In this document: one piece after another, positions 52,238 through 61,535 of the stretch
How positions within the stretch are numbered: position 1 is the first letter of the stretch
Layout: each line of letters begins with the position of its first letter
DNA from: Helicobacter_D ganmani
GTDB lineage: Bacteria > Campylobacterota > Campylobacteria > Campylobacterales > Helicobacteraceae
Direction: 5' to 3' (one strand)
NCBI RefSeq assembly: GCF_965138225.1
Contig: NZ_CBCSAX010000003.1
Length of the DNA stretch: 64,000 nucleotides
Program-made: the position numbers and the translations under genes
Notes under the pieces: generated by a model
Seen by the model: the letters and a program-made list of their open reading frames with translations, nothing else
Database searches by the model: none
Told to the model about the DNA's origin: nothing

Positions 52238-54195
52238 TTAGTTTCCTTTGTAATGGTATTTGTAGTGTCATATTTCTTTGGAATATTCATCCAAGTTTTA
52301 GCTGCGCGTTTAGCAGTCTCTAAAGCTGCGTCCATTCCACCTGCAAGAGAAAAAAGCCAATATTTATGTGCATAAAGCCAATCAATTTGTTTGATTTGCT
52401 TTTCAATAAGGGTATGCACAGGGCGCACGACAATTTTAGCAAATTCTAATTCTTGATGCACGATGTAGGATTGCACAGCGTCAATGAAAACTTTAATAAA
52501 AGCGTCTTCTAAAAAGAAATTTTTGACATCATCAATTTCCTCTAGCAATTTATCCATTTTGGTAAAATTGATTTTTTCTAGTTTATTTTCACGATTCAAT
52601 CGTTCTAGTTCTTCTGTCATTTTGACAACTCTTAAGAATAGTTTTTCTACCATTTTTTTCTTTTTGTAGCCATAGTCTAAAAATTCTTTCACTTTTGCTT
52701 CCATTTGTTTTTTGTTGGCAGCAATTTCTGCTTTGGTAGGTGGTGTAAGCTGGATAAGAGATTTTTTTACTTTTGGTAGGGATTCTAACACTTCTTGGAA
52801 TGGAATCTCCTTTGTCCCCTCTATCCTCGCTCCTCCCTCTGTGGCATTAATCACTTCTAGTGGATAAGGTGTTTCGGCAATGTCTTTTTCAAAGAAATTC
52901 AAAAACATTTTCCAAACACTGCTTGTTTCTACGAAGCCTTCTCCACCATAAGCAGGGACTAAAATTTTTTCTAACGTGTTATCGGATTTTTTGTATTGGG
53001 ATTCGTTTTCGCCAAAAATCGCGTCTTTGGAATGCGTTTTGCCATCAGGTGCAAAGGCTAAATCCTGCCCGATAAAAATACACCTTTCAAACTTGCTATG
53101 CACAATTAATTCATAAGTCATATTTGCGGCACTCATTCCGATTCCTGCATAACCATATTCTTTTAAATCAAAAAATCTTGTGTAACCAAATGGGCGCATA
53201 CTATAAGTTTTTATGCCTTGTGTAATTGCTTTGCTTGTTTCTTGATGCACGATACTTGTAAGCGCGAAAATAATATTTTTTTGTGCGGATTTTGGAGTTT
53301 TTTTGTAAAAATCCGCAGTAGGTTCTACGCGTTCTAAGGTTACAACAATATCGGGTTTAATTCCGTGTTTAGTGAGAATTGGGAAAGAAGCATCTACGCA
53401 AAAAATTGTGAGGTAAGGTGCATATTGCTTTAAAAGAGGTAATTGCTTATAAAGCGAAGGTCCTGTAGAAACAATCACGGCGGTATTTGTGTTTTTGGCT
53501 TTTGAAATAAGCTCTTTCATAGAGGGTGTTGTAATCATTTCGGGTAAGTTTTGTAAATGGTGTTCTAGCCCGATGAGTGCGTCTGTGGAATCGTTCCCCA
53601 CAGAAATGACGTGGTGTCCTAGAGAGCGAGTGATGATTGAGTTTAAATTCAAGCATTCTTTATCGTATCGTCCATAATAGCTATTGTAAAGATGTAAGTT
53701 GTAAATGCGAGAATAAATCCATTGTCCCTCACTTGCCAAATATGAATCTAATTCCCCAAAACTTATTGTTCCCGTCCAAAAAATCAAAAGTTTTCCCGCT
53801 GCAATTTCTGCACTGAAGTCTGCGAAATTTAGCGCAATATAGATGATTTCTAGCTCTGGCTCGAAAATAAAAAGTTTTTTTATCGTTTTTGAATTTTCAT
53901 TGAGTAAGAGACGATAAAAGATTCCATTGCCAAAGCCAAAAAAATAAAAAAACGGATAGAGCTTGAAAGGTTCAAATTCTTTCATTTTTTCTAATGTTTG
54001 CACTAGCGGTTCTTTGGCATAAAGTGCAGTTTTGTTTTCCTTGTCGTAAATATTAATATTCAAAGGGTCTTGCCCGATATAGACTTCGTATTTTTTATTG
54101 GGTTCTAAAATTTGGAGTTGTGCTGCGAGTAAGGGATTGACTTTAAAGAGGGCTTTAAGATTTTTATCAAAACGGGAATTTAGAGATTGGGACAT
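52234..54195 (-). CDS. Motility accessory factor (Maf) flagellin glycosyltransferase
   Basis: 653 residues with the central Maf/DUF115 domain: TAVIVSTGPSLYKQLPLL, FCVDASFPILTKHGIKPDIV and CIFIGQDLAFAPDGKTH. The N-terminal part (YEVYIGQDPLNINIYDKE) and the helical C-terminus are typical. Maf proteins add pseudaminic or legionaminic acid to flagellin Ser/Thr in the cytoplasm before export. It lies 75 bases downstream of the flagellin gene. Its stop overlaps the next start. Confidence 0.9.
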   Translation of the reverse strand: MSQSLNSRFDKNLKALFKVNPLLAAQLQILEPNKKYEVYIGQDPLNINIYDKENKTALYAKEPLVQTLEKMKEFEPFKLYPFFYFFGFGNGIFYRLLLNENSKTIKKLFIFEPELEIIYIALNFADFSAEIAAGKLLIFWTGTISFGELDSYLASEGQWIYSRIYNLHLYNSYYGRYDKECLNLNSIITRSLGHHVISVGNDSTDALIGLEHHLQNLPEMITTPSMKELISKAKNTNTAVIVSTGPSLYKQLPLLKQYAPYLTIFCVDASFPILTKHGIKPDIVVTLERVEPTADFYKKTPKSAQKNIIFALTSIVHQETSKAITQGIKTYSMRPFGYTRFFDLKEYGYAGIGMSAANMTYELIVHSKFERCIFIGQDLAFAPDGKTHSKDAIFGENESQYKKSDNTLEKILVPAYGGEGFVETSSVWKMFLNFFEKDIAETPYPLEVINATEGGARIEGTKEIPFQEVLESLPKVKKSLIQLTPPTKAEIAANKKQMEAKVKEFLDYGYKKKKMVEKLFLRVVKMTEELERLNRENKLEKINFTKMDKLLEEIDDVKNFFLEDAFIKVFIDAVQSYIVHQELEFAKIVVRPVHTLIEKQIKQIDWLYAHKYWLFSLAGGMDAALETAKRAAKTWMNIPKKYDTTNTITKETK

Positions 54196-54270
54196 AGGGA
54201 TTCCTTAAGTTTGGTGAAAATAAAATACGGAAAAGATTATAGCAAAAAAGCCCAAAAAGTTGGGCTTTAG

Positions 54271-55854
54271 TTATTGTAAAAGTTTAAGAACATTTTGTTG
54301 CACTTGGTTAGCTTGCGCCATTGCAAAGCTTCCAGATTGCGCTAGAATGTTTGTTTTAGAGAAGTTTGCAGATTCGCTTGCGAAATCCACATCACGGATT
54401 TGAGATTCTGCAGATTTGACATTGACTTGTGTTACGGTAATGTTGTTAATGGTTACAACAAGTTGTTGTTGCACAGAACCCAAATCTGCACGGATTCTAT
54501 CTAGATGTTCTTGCGCAGATTGTGCCATATCCATAACTGCCATTGCACCTTCCATACTTGTTACACCTGCTCCGATTCCACCTTTATTGACAAATGCTAC
54601 TGCAGTATTGTAGTTCGCACCAATCGCAGAGGCAATATCTGCGCCAAACTCTCCATTGACGCTACGGAGATTGACGGTGTATTGTGCTAATCCAGAGCCT
54701 GCTGCAATGTTTGCTGCGCCAGAGTGCAAACCAATTTGAGAGAAATTTGCACCAGAGACTAAAATATCTCTTGCATTAAGGCGAATCAAGGTTAAGCGTC
54801 CAACAATTGCGTGTGTTGTGCCTGAAACTCCAGCAAAAGAACCACCAGCAGTTAGAGGAGCATTTGCACTATTGACACCATTAATCACGTGTGAGCCACC
54901 ATCTACTTGCACAGAAATTGCGCGTCCGTCGTTGCTTGTGAGTTGCAATGCGCCCGAGATACTAAGAGAGGCTTGCACCCCTGTGCGCTCTTTTTGTGCA
55001 TTGATTGCAGCAATGAGCTTGCCATCATAGTCGTTTTTCATTACATCGTTGATGTCTCCGATTTTGATTCCGTTGATTGTAAGTCCGCGTACGGTTCCAG
55101 AACCAATTGCGCCTGCTCCTTGTCCTTGCACGATATAAGTCGCACGCACGCCTAGTGTATCAGAGTTTTTGTTGATTGCTTCTGCAAGAGCACCGATTCC
55201 TGTTCCAGCAGTTGTAGAGATTCTCACAGATTCAATTGCATAGTTGTTTGTGCCATCGGTATTTAAGAATCTAAGCGTAACTTCTGTCAAGCTACTTGTT
55301 CCAGCACTTACAGACATTTCAGCAGCAGTTTCATAGCGGACATGTCCAATTTTGTGAGAGTTTGTTGGCTGAATAGAAGCTTTTACTGTGGTGTTAGAAT
55401 AAGCACCAATTTGGAATTCTTTGTTTGTAAAAGCACCAGAGAGCATTTGTTGCCCGTTGAAGCTTGTAGTATTTGCAATATTATCCAATTCTTCCATAAG
55501 TCTTAAAATATCACTTTGGAGAGCATTTCTTGTTGTTCTAGTTTGTCCGTCTTGTGCAGCTTGTGTTGCTTTGGTTTTGATTAAATCCAAGATTTTGATT
55601 TGCTCGTCCATCGCTTTATCTGCAGTTTGAATCATACCGATTGCGTCATTAGCATTGTTGGTAGCTTGTCCAAGAGCGGCAGCTTGAGAACGCAAACTAT
55701 CGGCAATCGCCATTCCTGAAGCGTCATCTGCTGCTTTGTTGATTCGTAAGCCAGAGCTTAATTTCTCTAGCGATTCTGACATATTGCGATTATTCACAAT
55801 TCCTGAAGTGTGCGCGTTTAACGCATTCACATTGGTGTATATCCTATAACTCAT
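54271..55854 (-). CDS. flaB: Flagellin, FlaB type
   Basis: 527 residues with conserved D0/D1 ends (SLEKLSSGLRINKAADDASG; VKSAESQIRDVDFASESANF, ending LKLLQ). The central surface domain is rich in Ser and Thr, the sites usually glycosylated. Details such as FQIGAYSNTTVKASI and SFAMAQANQVQQNVLKLLQ, and the sigma-54 promoter, match FlaB (hook-proximal minor flagellin) rather than sigma-28-driven FlaA. No second flagellin gene is in the window. Confidence 0.9.
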   Translation of the reverse strand: MSYRIYTNVNALNAHTSGIVNNRNMSESLEKLSSGLRINKAADDASGMAIADSLRSQAAALGQATNNANDAIGMIQTADKAMDEQIKILDLIKTKATQAAQDGQTRTTRNALQSDILRLMEELDNIANTTSFNGQQMLSGAFTNKEFQIGAYSNTTVKASIQPTNSHKIGHVRYETAAEMSVSAGTSSLTEVTLRFLNTDGTNNYAIESVRISTTAGTGIGALAEAINKNSDTLGVRATYIVQGQGAGAIGSGTVRGLTINGIKIGDINDVMKNDYDGKLIAAINAQKERTGVQASLSISGALQLTSNDGRAISVQVDGGSHVINGVNSANAPLTAGGSFAGVSGTTHAIVGRLTLIRLNARDILVSGANFSQIGLHSGAANIAAGSGLAQYTVNLRSVNGEFGADIASAIGANYNTAVAFVNKGGIGAGVTSMEGAMAVMDMAQSAQEHLDRIRADLGSVQQQLVVTINNITVTQVNVKSAESQIRDVDFASESANFSKTNILAQSGSFAMAQANQVQQNVLKLLQ

Positions 55855-55892
55855 TATGCATCCTTTGCAAAAATTTGAATTTGCAGAGGATA

Positions 55893-55910
55893 AAGCAAAT
55901 GGTGTTCCAC
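55893..55910 (-). promoter_or_regulatory. Sigma-54 promoter of the flagellin gene
   Basis: Minus strand GTGGAACACCATTTGCTT, with GG and GC 10 bases apart, 39 bases before the ATG. It differs from the flgF promoter at only two positions within the 18 bases. Confidence 0.9.
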
Positions 55911-56055
55911 TTTTTAAAATTGTGCTTCACAAAAGAGATAATTCTCTGTCGTTGTGAGATTCTGTGAAGAATTGTGGCAATGTGTAAAACCATAAATACG
56001 GAATCTTGCATTGCAGATTTGCAGGGACAAAATAACCAAAATTATTGATTTTAAC

Positions 56056-56082
56056 TAAAGTTTTGCTAAAATCCGCCGATAT
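56056..56082 (+). promoter_or_regulatory. Sigma-28 (FliA) promoter of the glycosyltransferase operon
   Basis: TAAA at 56056-56059, 15 bases, then GCCGATAT at 56075-56082. This is a full match to the sigma-28 consensus used for late flagellar genes. The ATG is 29 bases further on. Confidence 0.85.
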
Positions 56083-56111
56083 TTACAGAATCCTAAAACT
56101 AAAGACGAACA

Positions 56112-58184
56112 ATGCAACCTACACAATTAATTGGACAAGAAATTTTAACAAAATTAAAGGCGGTAAGTTATAAAACAGCACTTGATGAGGTAATCTTGCT
56201 GATTCGCTCCCTTGGGAAGCAAGGGCAAGAGGAGCTAGAATCTGCAACGCGCTTAGAAATTATCGCATTGTTGCGACAAAAAGCATTAGATTTGATTTAT
56301 CATAAAGGCGATATTCCTGATTATAATCTTTTATGGTGCTTTGGAATCTTTGGGGGTTGTGGTGCAGATTATGAGATTCCACAAGACGCGCGGTTTGATA
56401 GCTTCATAGATTTGGTAAGTTATGTCAAAAGCACGGAATCTGACTATGAGCGATTGGTATTTATTAATTGTATTAGCGTGGCAATGTTGCTTAGAGGCGA
56501 TAGGGAAGAGGCGATTAAGTTCTTTTTGCGGCATATTATTTATTTGGATTTGGTTGAGCAATATATGGAGGGGCTCAATGTCTTTGTGTTAGATTTTTGC
56601 TTTTATTATCAACTCCCCATTGATTGGATTTTAAAGATTCAAAAAGAGGCTTTGGAGGAGGAGTATTTTTGGCAGATTTCTGATAGAAAGAAAAAATCCA
56701 TTTTTTTATGGAGTATGCATATTTTTTGGAATGTTAAGCATTATTTTAACGATTTGAAATGGCGTGAGAATTTTCCTGTGTGGCTTGGGGTTTTGAAGCG
56801 GCTTTTGGAACGTGGGAATTTGGATTTGGCAATGTATGTGAGCTTTTATATTTACCATAAATTTGGAAATTCTGCGCAGACACAAGAGGATTGGCAAGAA
56901 TATAATGATAAAGTTGTCAAACTTATGGAGCCTTATTATGTGGAGTATGGTAAGACTTTGCCTAAATGCAAAGAGGCAGTGGATAGGAGTGCGGGACGCA
57001 AGGTAAAAATTGGAATCTTAAAGGATAGAATCGTCGCAAATTCGCCCTATAAGGTGGAATATTCTTTGATTAAGGCGTTGCTAGGTGAGGAGGAGTTTGC
57101 AAGTCAATACGAAATTGTGGTGTATTCTATGGCATATATTCAAAAGAGTATTGATGATATTCCGATTATGCAGTCTTTGGTGGAGATTGGTGCGTCTGTG
57201 GTAAGTCCCACATTTGGTTTGGTGCAACAACATAGCTACTATGTCCCGCATTTGCAAAAGGCGATGACGCTTAGGAATAGAATCCTTGCTGATGAAATAG
57301 ATATTCTCATCTCCACAGGCACGATTGATGGGAGTGATTTTCTCTTTGCTACAAGAAGCGCACCTAAGCAAATCTTTTGGAGTCACGGGAATGGTAGATA
57401 TGATATTGCGGGGATTGATGAGAGGATTTCGCACGCTCCACCAATATCCCCTTATACTTTTAAAAGTTTTTCTGTTTCTATGGATAGAGATAGATTTTAT
57501 AATCCACCTCGTGCGCCTGAAGTGATTGCCGCAGAGAAAGCTAAATATCCTATTGAGAAAGACACGATTGTGCTAGGTGTGATTGGTAGGCTTGTCAAAG
57601 TGGATAGCGATGCGTATTTAGAGGCGATTGCGGAGGTAATGCAAAAGCATAAAAATACGATTTTCATCGCCGCTGGGGCTGGGAATATCCCCGTGATTAG
57701 AGAGAAAGTTGAAAAGCTTGGAATCTCGGAGCGATTCTTTATGCCCGGATTTGTAGATGCACATATTTATGGGCATATTATTGATATATTTTGCAATACT
57801 TTCCCTTTAAATCAGGGGGAGAGCATATCGGAGTTTGCTAGTAAAGGAAATGGCGCTTATATCTCTTTGATTCCCTCAATGGAAAAGAGGAGAGAGCAAG
57901 TGGATAATAATTTAAAGAATGATTTAAAATTAGCAGCACTTTGGAAAAAGGCTTATGAGAAATTTGGAATCCAAATTGATGCAGCCTATGAAGTGGCTCG
58001 TAATGGTATTATGGATATTATGCAGCCAGATACTAAAGAGGGTTATATTTATGCGTTAGAGTATTTTATCTTACATCAAGATGAAGAAATGAGGCAATTA
58101 TTTAAGAGTTATATCAGTGCTGCCCATTATGTAAAATGTAAAGAGGGAATAGAATCTTTCGCTAAATATATGAGGTTGGCGTAG
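56112..58184 (+). CDS. Large GT-B glycosyltransferase with helical N-terminal domain
   Basis: 690 residues. The first 300 are mostly helical, with no signal peptide. The second half has two Rossmann-like lobes: VKIGILKDRIVANSPYKVEYSL, ILISTGTIDGSDFLFATRSAP, IFWSHGNGRYDI, then VLGVIGRLVKVDSDAYLEAI and FFMPGFVDAHIYGHIIDIF with NQGESISEFASKG, which fits the nucleotide-sugar site. The layout recalls protein O- or N-glycosyltransferases of the GT41 type, but I cannot name the sugar or acceptor. A sigma-28 promoter links it to flagellar assembly. The next gene begins at the following base. Confidence 0.75.
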   Translation: MQPTQLIGQEILTKLKAVSYKTALDEVILLIRSLGKQGQEELESATRLEIIALLRQKALDLIYHKGDIPDYNLLWCFGIFGGCGADYEIPQDARFDSFIDLVSYVKSTESDYERLVFINCISVAMLLRGDREEAIKFFLRHIIYLDLVEQYMEGLNVFVLDFCFYYQLPIDWILKIQKEALEEEYFWQISDRKKKSIFLWSMHIFWNVKHYFNDLKWRENFPVWLGVLKRLLERGNLDLAMYVSFYIYHKFGNSAQTQEDWQEYNDKVVKLMEPYYVEYGKTLPKCKEAVDRSAGRKVKIGILKDRIVANSPYKVEYSLIKALLGEEEFASQYEIVVYSMAYIQKSIDDIPIMQSLVEIGASVVSPTFGLVQQHSYYVPHLQKAMTLRNRILADEIDILISTGTIDGSDFLFATRSAPKQIFWSHGNGRYDIAGIDERISHAPPISPYTFKSFSVSMDRDRFYNPPRAPEVIAAEKAKYPIEKDTIVLGVIGRLVKVDSDAYLEAIAEVMQKHKNTIFIAAGAGNIPVIREKVEKLGISERFFMPGFVDAHIYGHIIDIFCNTFPLNQGESISEFASKGNGAYISLIPSMEKRREQVDNNLKNDLKLAALWKKAYEKFGIQIDAAYEVARNGIMDIMQPDTKEGYIYALEYFILHQDEEMRQLFKSYISAAHYVKCKEGIESFAKYMRLA

Positions 58185-59519
58185 ATGAAGTATTATATCT
58201 ATGGGAAAGGAGTAAATGGCAAGAGTGTCAGCACATTTTTAGAGATTTATTATCCGCATTGTGTTTATAGTTTTATTGATGATAGCAAAGAAGAATCTAG
58301 CTTAGAAAATTTACAAAAACAAATCAAACAAGAGGACAAGATTTTAGTTGTTAGCACATTGTATTATGATAAAATGATTCACAATTTAAATCAATACCAT
58401 TTAAAAAATTATGAAAATGGGATTTTATGGTGTGGAGAGGTAATTAATAACAAAATAAAATACATAAAGAAACCGCATAAAAAATATATCGGATTTGTAA
58501 TTGAACAATTTACTCAAAAGCACTTTGGCAACTTAGCGCAACAGCTTAAAGATTTGGGATATGAAATCATCTATTTTGTAGATAATTTTAAAATGTATGA
58601 GAAATATAGCAAGATTGGCTCTTGCTTTTTAGCCTCTAATGCTATTTTATCACAGATTAATACGGTTGATATGATGCTGCTAACTAATATCACTGCGACA
58701 CACAAAGAAGTGATTAGCATCGATTTAACGCACGGATTCCAAGGAGCTACTTGTTATCCATTTTTAGAATATACTAAAGCAGAGAGAGATTTTATGAAAT
58801 ATGTTTTTTCTACGACAGATTATATCGTGTGTGGGAGCAAGAAAAATCACCAAGATTATGAGGTGTTTTTATCTAATATACAAGAAAATTCTAGGCTTTT
58901 GGATGTTGGGTATATAAAGCTAGATACTGATGTGGAAGTCTATAATGACTTAGTTAAGAGTAAGTGTGGGGCAGAATCACAAAACAATATTGTTATTTTT
59001 GCTTTCACATTTTTTAATGATATTAAGAGGATTGTTGCTTTAATGGAGCAATGTATTTCTATGGATTTGCGAGTATTTTTTAAGCCACATAGTTTATATA
59101 ATAAGGCGATAGTAGATGAGATTAGAATCGCACTAAGTCGTGAGTGCAGAGATTATTTCGTAGAGGATATTGACTATTTAGAAATCTGTTATCATTCTTT
59201 ATGCTTGATTAGCGAGTGTAGCTCTATGGGATATACTTACCCGCTAACTTCTTGTAAGCCTAGTATATGCTTAGATGTTGGGATTAGAAGTGATATGGAG
59301 ATTATGACTAAGGGTTGCGGAGAGTATTATGATGAGCGTTTAATGTTTATGTGTCAAAACGATAAAGATTTATCTAGTATTTTGAGAGAAATTAAACAGA
59401 TGGGAACAGCCCATTATGCAAGTGTATTAGATTACCAAAAGACAGAGTGTTTCAACTTTGGCAACGCTACTAGAAGTCTTATAGAGAAGATTCAAACTAT
59501 ATTGGGAGATAAAAAATGA
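58185..59519 (+). CDS. Rossmann-domain plus CDP-glycerol-transferase-like protein
   Basis: The first 45 residues, MKYYIYGKGVNGKSVSTFL followed by SFIDD, look like the PglD_N-type nucleotide/sugar-binding Rossmann segment. From residue 100 a TagF-like GT-B fold follows: ISIDLTHGFQGATCYPF, DYIVCGSKKNHQDYEVF, VFFKPHSLYNKAIVDEI and CLISECSSMGYTYPLTSCKP. It has the same layout as the gene at 61693, so the two are paralogues. 444 residues. Its stop overlaps the radical SAM start by 4 bases. Confidence 0.68.
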   Translation: MKYYIYGKGVNGKSVSTFLEIYYPHCVYSFIDDSKEESSLENLQKQIKQEDKILVVSTLYYDKMIHNLNQYHLKNYENGILWCGEVINNKIKYIKKPHKKYIGFVIEQFTQKHFGNLAQQLKDLGYEIIYFVDNFKMYEKYSKIGSCFLASNAILSQINTVDMMLLTNITATHKEVISIDLTHGFQGATCYPFLEYTKAERDFMKYVFSTTDYIVCGSKKNHQDYEVFLSNIQENSRLLDVGYIKLDTDVEVYNDLVKSKCGAESQNNIVIFAFTFFNDIKRIVALMEQCISMDLRVFFKPHSLYNKAIVDEIRIALSRECRDYFVEDIDYLEICYHSLCLISECSSMGYTYPLTSCKPSICLDVGIRSDMEIMTKGCGEYYDERLMFMCQNDKDLSSILREIKQMGTAHYASVLDYQKTECFNFGNATRSLIEKIQTILGDKK

Positions 59520-60034
59520 TTATAAACATACAAACGACCAACAACTGCAACTACACCTGCGGAATGTGTCCCTTTCACGGAGGGGGATACAATGGAGACT
59601 ATTTTGGTGAAAGAGTGGAATGGAAAAAAGAAATGACACTACAACAAATAGAGGAGATTCTAAAAAAATCCCAACAACAAGGAGTAGAAAATATTGACTT
59701 CACACCCAATGGAGAATTTTTCACTTATAAACAATGGCGAGAAGTGCTTTCTTTGGTTCAAAAATATAAGATGAAAGCACAACTAACAACCAATGCAGGA
59801 TTGCTAAACGAACAAGATATTAAAGATGCAGTGGATTTAGGAATCTCTCATATAGCAGTGAGTATTGATTCTGTCAATTATGATGTATATAGAATCGTCC
59901 GCAAACCTGCTAGCAAACAAGCTTTTGAAAATGCAATTTATGCACCCATATTGTTTAAACAATATGGTGATACTAGAAGTGTGCGGGGGGGGGGGGCATT
60001 TATATGTCCAAGTGCAATTTACAGAGCAGTTTAA
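59516..60034 (+). CDS. Radical SAM protein, N-terminal half (phase-off)
   Basis: The iron-sulfur motif CNYTCGMCPF (CxxxCxxC) is at residues 11-20, followed by a TIM-barrel half: QQGVENIDFTPNGEFF, AQLTTNAGLLNEQDIKDAV and HIAVSIDSVNYDVYRIVRK. At the G12 tract the frame is lost and the protein ends at 172 residues. With G11 it continues into the SPASM-type part to 60587, about 356 residues in total. The radical reaction is unknown. Confidence 0.8.
   Translation: MIINIQTTNNCNYTCGMCPFHGGGYNGDYFGERVEWKKEMTLQQIEEILKKSQQQGVENIDFTPNGEFFTYKQWREVLSLVQKYKMKAQLTTNAGLLNEQDIKDAVDLGISHIAVSIDSVNYDVYRIVRKPASKQAFENAIYAPILFKQYGDTRSVRGGGAFICPSAIYRAV
59985..59996 (+). repeat. Poly-G tract (G12) in radical SAM gene
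   Basis: Twelve G. G11 or G14 joins the two halves; the present phase is off. Confidence 0.9.
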
Positions 60035-60587
60035 TGAGACAACAAAGGCAAGAAAGGAATTAGAGGATTTGTTAAGTTTTTATCAACCCCATAAACTCAA
60101 TCAAATTTCAGTGAATAAAATGTTTATAACAACAAAAGAGGGTGTAAGCTATAAGGATTGCAGCAAAGAGATTCCAAAGTATGTTGTAGGAACTTGCAAA
60201 AGCTATGGAGGAAGTTATTTAATCCAAACAGATGGAAGCGTCTTAGGTTGTTGTGGAGAGTTTTATTTCTATCCACAACTAAAAGATAAGATTCCAAATA
60301 TTTTTAAGCAAAGCCTAGAGGAATGCAAGAAACAATCCGATTCCTTATATCTTAACAACCCAATCTTTATTGATTATTGCAAACACTGCTCTTTATATGC
60401 AGTCAATAATGAAGAAGTGCTAGAGAGGAAGTTTATCCACAATGGATATTTTGCAATGCAATATGCCACACAGACAAGATATTTTGTGATTCCAGAGTAT
60501 CTAGCAACTTTACGAGAGGATATTTTACTCTTTATGTATGAGAAAGGCTATGTTGGAGAGATAAAGGGGTTTGTAAATAAAACTTAA
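59997..60587 (+). CDS. Radical SAM protein, C-terminal SPASM-type half
   Basis: In the frame after the tract: HLYVQVQFTEQFNETTKA, then VVGTCKSYGGSYLIQTDGSV, LGCCGEFYFYP and FIDYCKHCSLY. The cysteine arrangement (CKS, CCG, CKHC) is that of SPASM/twitch auxiliary cluster domains. It has no start of its own near the tract; an ATG at 59865 in this frame lies inside the N-terminal half. Confidence 0.78.
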   Translation, partial: HLYVQVQFTEQFNETTKARKELEDLLSFYQPHKLNQISVNKMFITTKEGVSYKDCSKEIPKYVVGTCKSYGGSYLIQTDGSVLGCCGEFYFYPQLKDKIPNIFKQSLEECKKQSDSLYLNNPIFIDYCKHCSLYAVNNEEVLERKFIHNGYFAMQYATQTRYFVIPEYLATLREDILLFMYEKGYVGEIKGFVNKT

Positions 60588-60602
60588 ATTATTAAAGGAG
60601 AT

Positions 60603-61535
60603 TTGAAAATGGGATTCTATCAAGAGGATTATTGGGCGATTGAGTTTTTGCTAGAGAAAGGCTATTTACAAAAGGGTTCAAGCGTTATAGAATGTGGCTC
60701 TCAAGATTTGCTATGCACTAGAGAGGGTAGAAGCGTGTCTAATAAAGAGCGCAAATCCACTAGAGAGATTTTTAAACAATACGGCTTTAAAGATTATGAA
60801 TGTATCGATATGGATGGGGGGCATAATTCTCTACAATTTGATTTTGGCTTAGATTTAAGGACAGAATATCAATATAACAAGCAGTTTGACTTAGTAACTT
60901 GTAGAGAATTTGGGCATTGGATATTTGACCAAAGACAGATGTTTGAAAATTTGCATAATTTATGTAAAACTGGAGGATATGTGATTTGGCGACCATTCCT
61001 TAGCGGCGCATTTGGATATGGATTTTACGCTTATAATCCTAATAAAATCTTGCATTTAATGTTCGCAAATGGTTATAAAATGATAAGAGTGTATATTACC
61101 GAGCAAATCTATAAAGAAAATGGAGAGTTTGCTGGACGTGATAGGAAGTATCCAAGTTTGCTTTGTGAGAATGGAGCGGATTTTTTAAATGCTCTTGATA
61201 TGTATTTGGATAAAGAGGATACTTGGAGAAAAACTTCGCTGAAAGTTGGAATCCCAACAATCAATCCTACGATAATATGGCAAAAAACAGAGGATAAGCC
61301 TTTTAAATCTCCGCTATATTACTATGATGAACCAGAAAGAACAATTACAAGAAATGCAAAAAGTGTTTTGCAAAATTGTTTTCCAAGAATCCAAAAGGGT
61401 AATGTTGCAATCTTTGGTGCTGCAAGGGCAGGAAATATTGCAAATGAGTTTGCTAAAGCAAGTGGGCTAAATGTCGCTTGTGTGATTGATGATTATGTAA
61501 AATCCGCTGACTTCTGCGGGGGGGGGGGCTTTTAA
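60603..61535 (+). CDS. SAM-dependent methyltransferase with C-terminal Rossmann segment (truncated by phase)
   Basis: VIECGSQD and CIDMDGGHNSLQFDFGLDL form the SAM site; QFDLVTCREFGHWIFDQRQMF and LCKTGGYVIWRPF are later class I motifs. From about residue 272 a second Rossmann-like segment starts (VAIFGAARAGNIANEFAKAS, then CVIDDYV). G11 cuts it off at 310 residues. With G12 or G9 the frame runs on as LLIVSFDEFVKNYQ and CDFILVGPCQSG to a TAG at 61678, finishing the segment, about 358 residues. The layout is like sugar C-methyltransferases with a C-terminal domain. Start at 60603 or the ATG at 60609. Confidence 0.75.
   Translation: MKMGFYQEDYWAIEFLLEKGYLQKGSSVIECGSQDLLCTREGRSVSNKERKSTREIFKQYGFKDYECIDMDGGHNSLQFDFGLDLRTEYQYNKQFDLVTCREFGHWIFDQRQMFENLHNLCKTGGYVIWRPFLSGAFGYGFYAYNPNKILHLMFANGYKMIRVYITEQIYKENGEFAGRDRKYPSLLCENGADFLNALDMYLDKEDTWRKTSLKVGIPTINPTIIWQKTEDKPFKSPLYYYDEPERTITRNAKSVLQNCFPRIQKGNVAIFGAARAGNIANEFAKASGLNVACVIDDYVKSADFCGGGGF
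61518..61528 (+). repeat. Poly-G tract (G11) in methyltransferase gene
   Basis: Eleven G. G9 or G12 gives the full C-terminal domain ending at 61678. Confidence 0.88.

Noticed and set aside
54416..55155. Open frames opposite flagellin
   Set aside because: Cys/Ser-rich antisense products of a repetitive flagellin coding sequence, without ribosome sites.
56067..56072. TAAAAT as a housekeeping -10 box before the glycosyltransferase
   Set aside because: It lies inside the spacer of a perfect sigma-28 promoter, which explains the region better.
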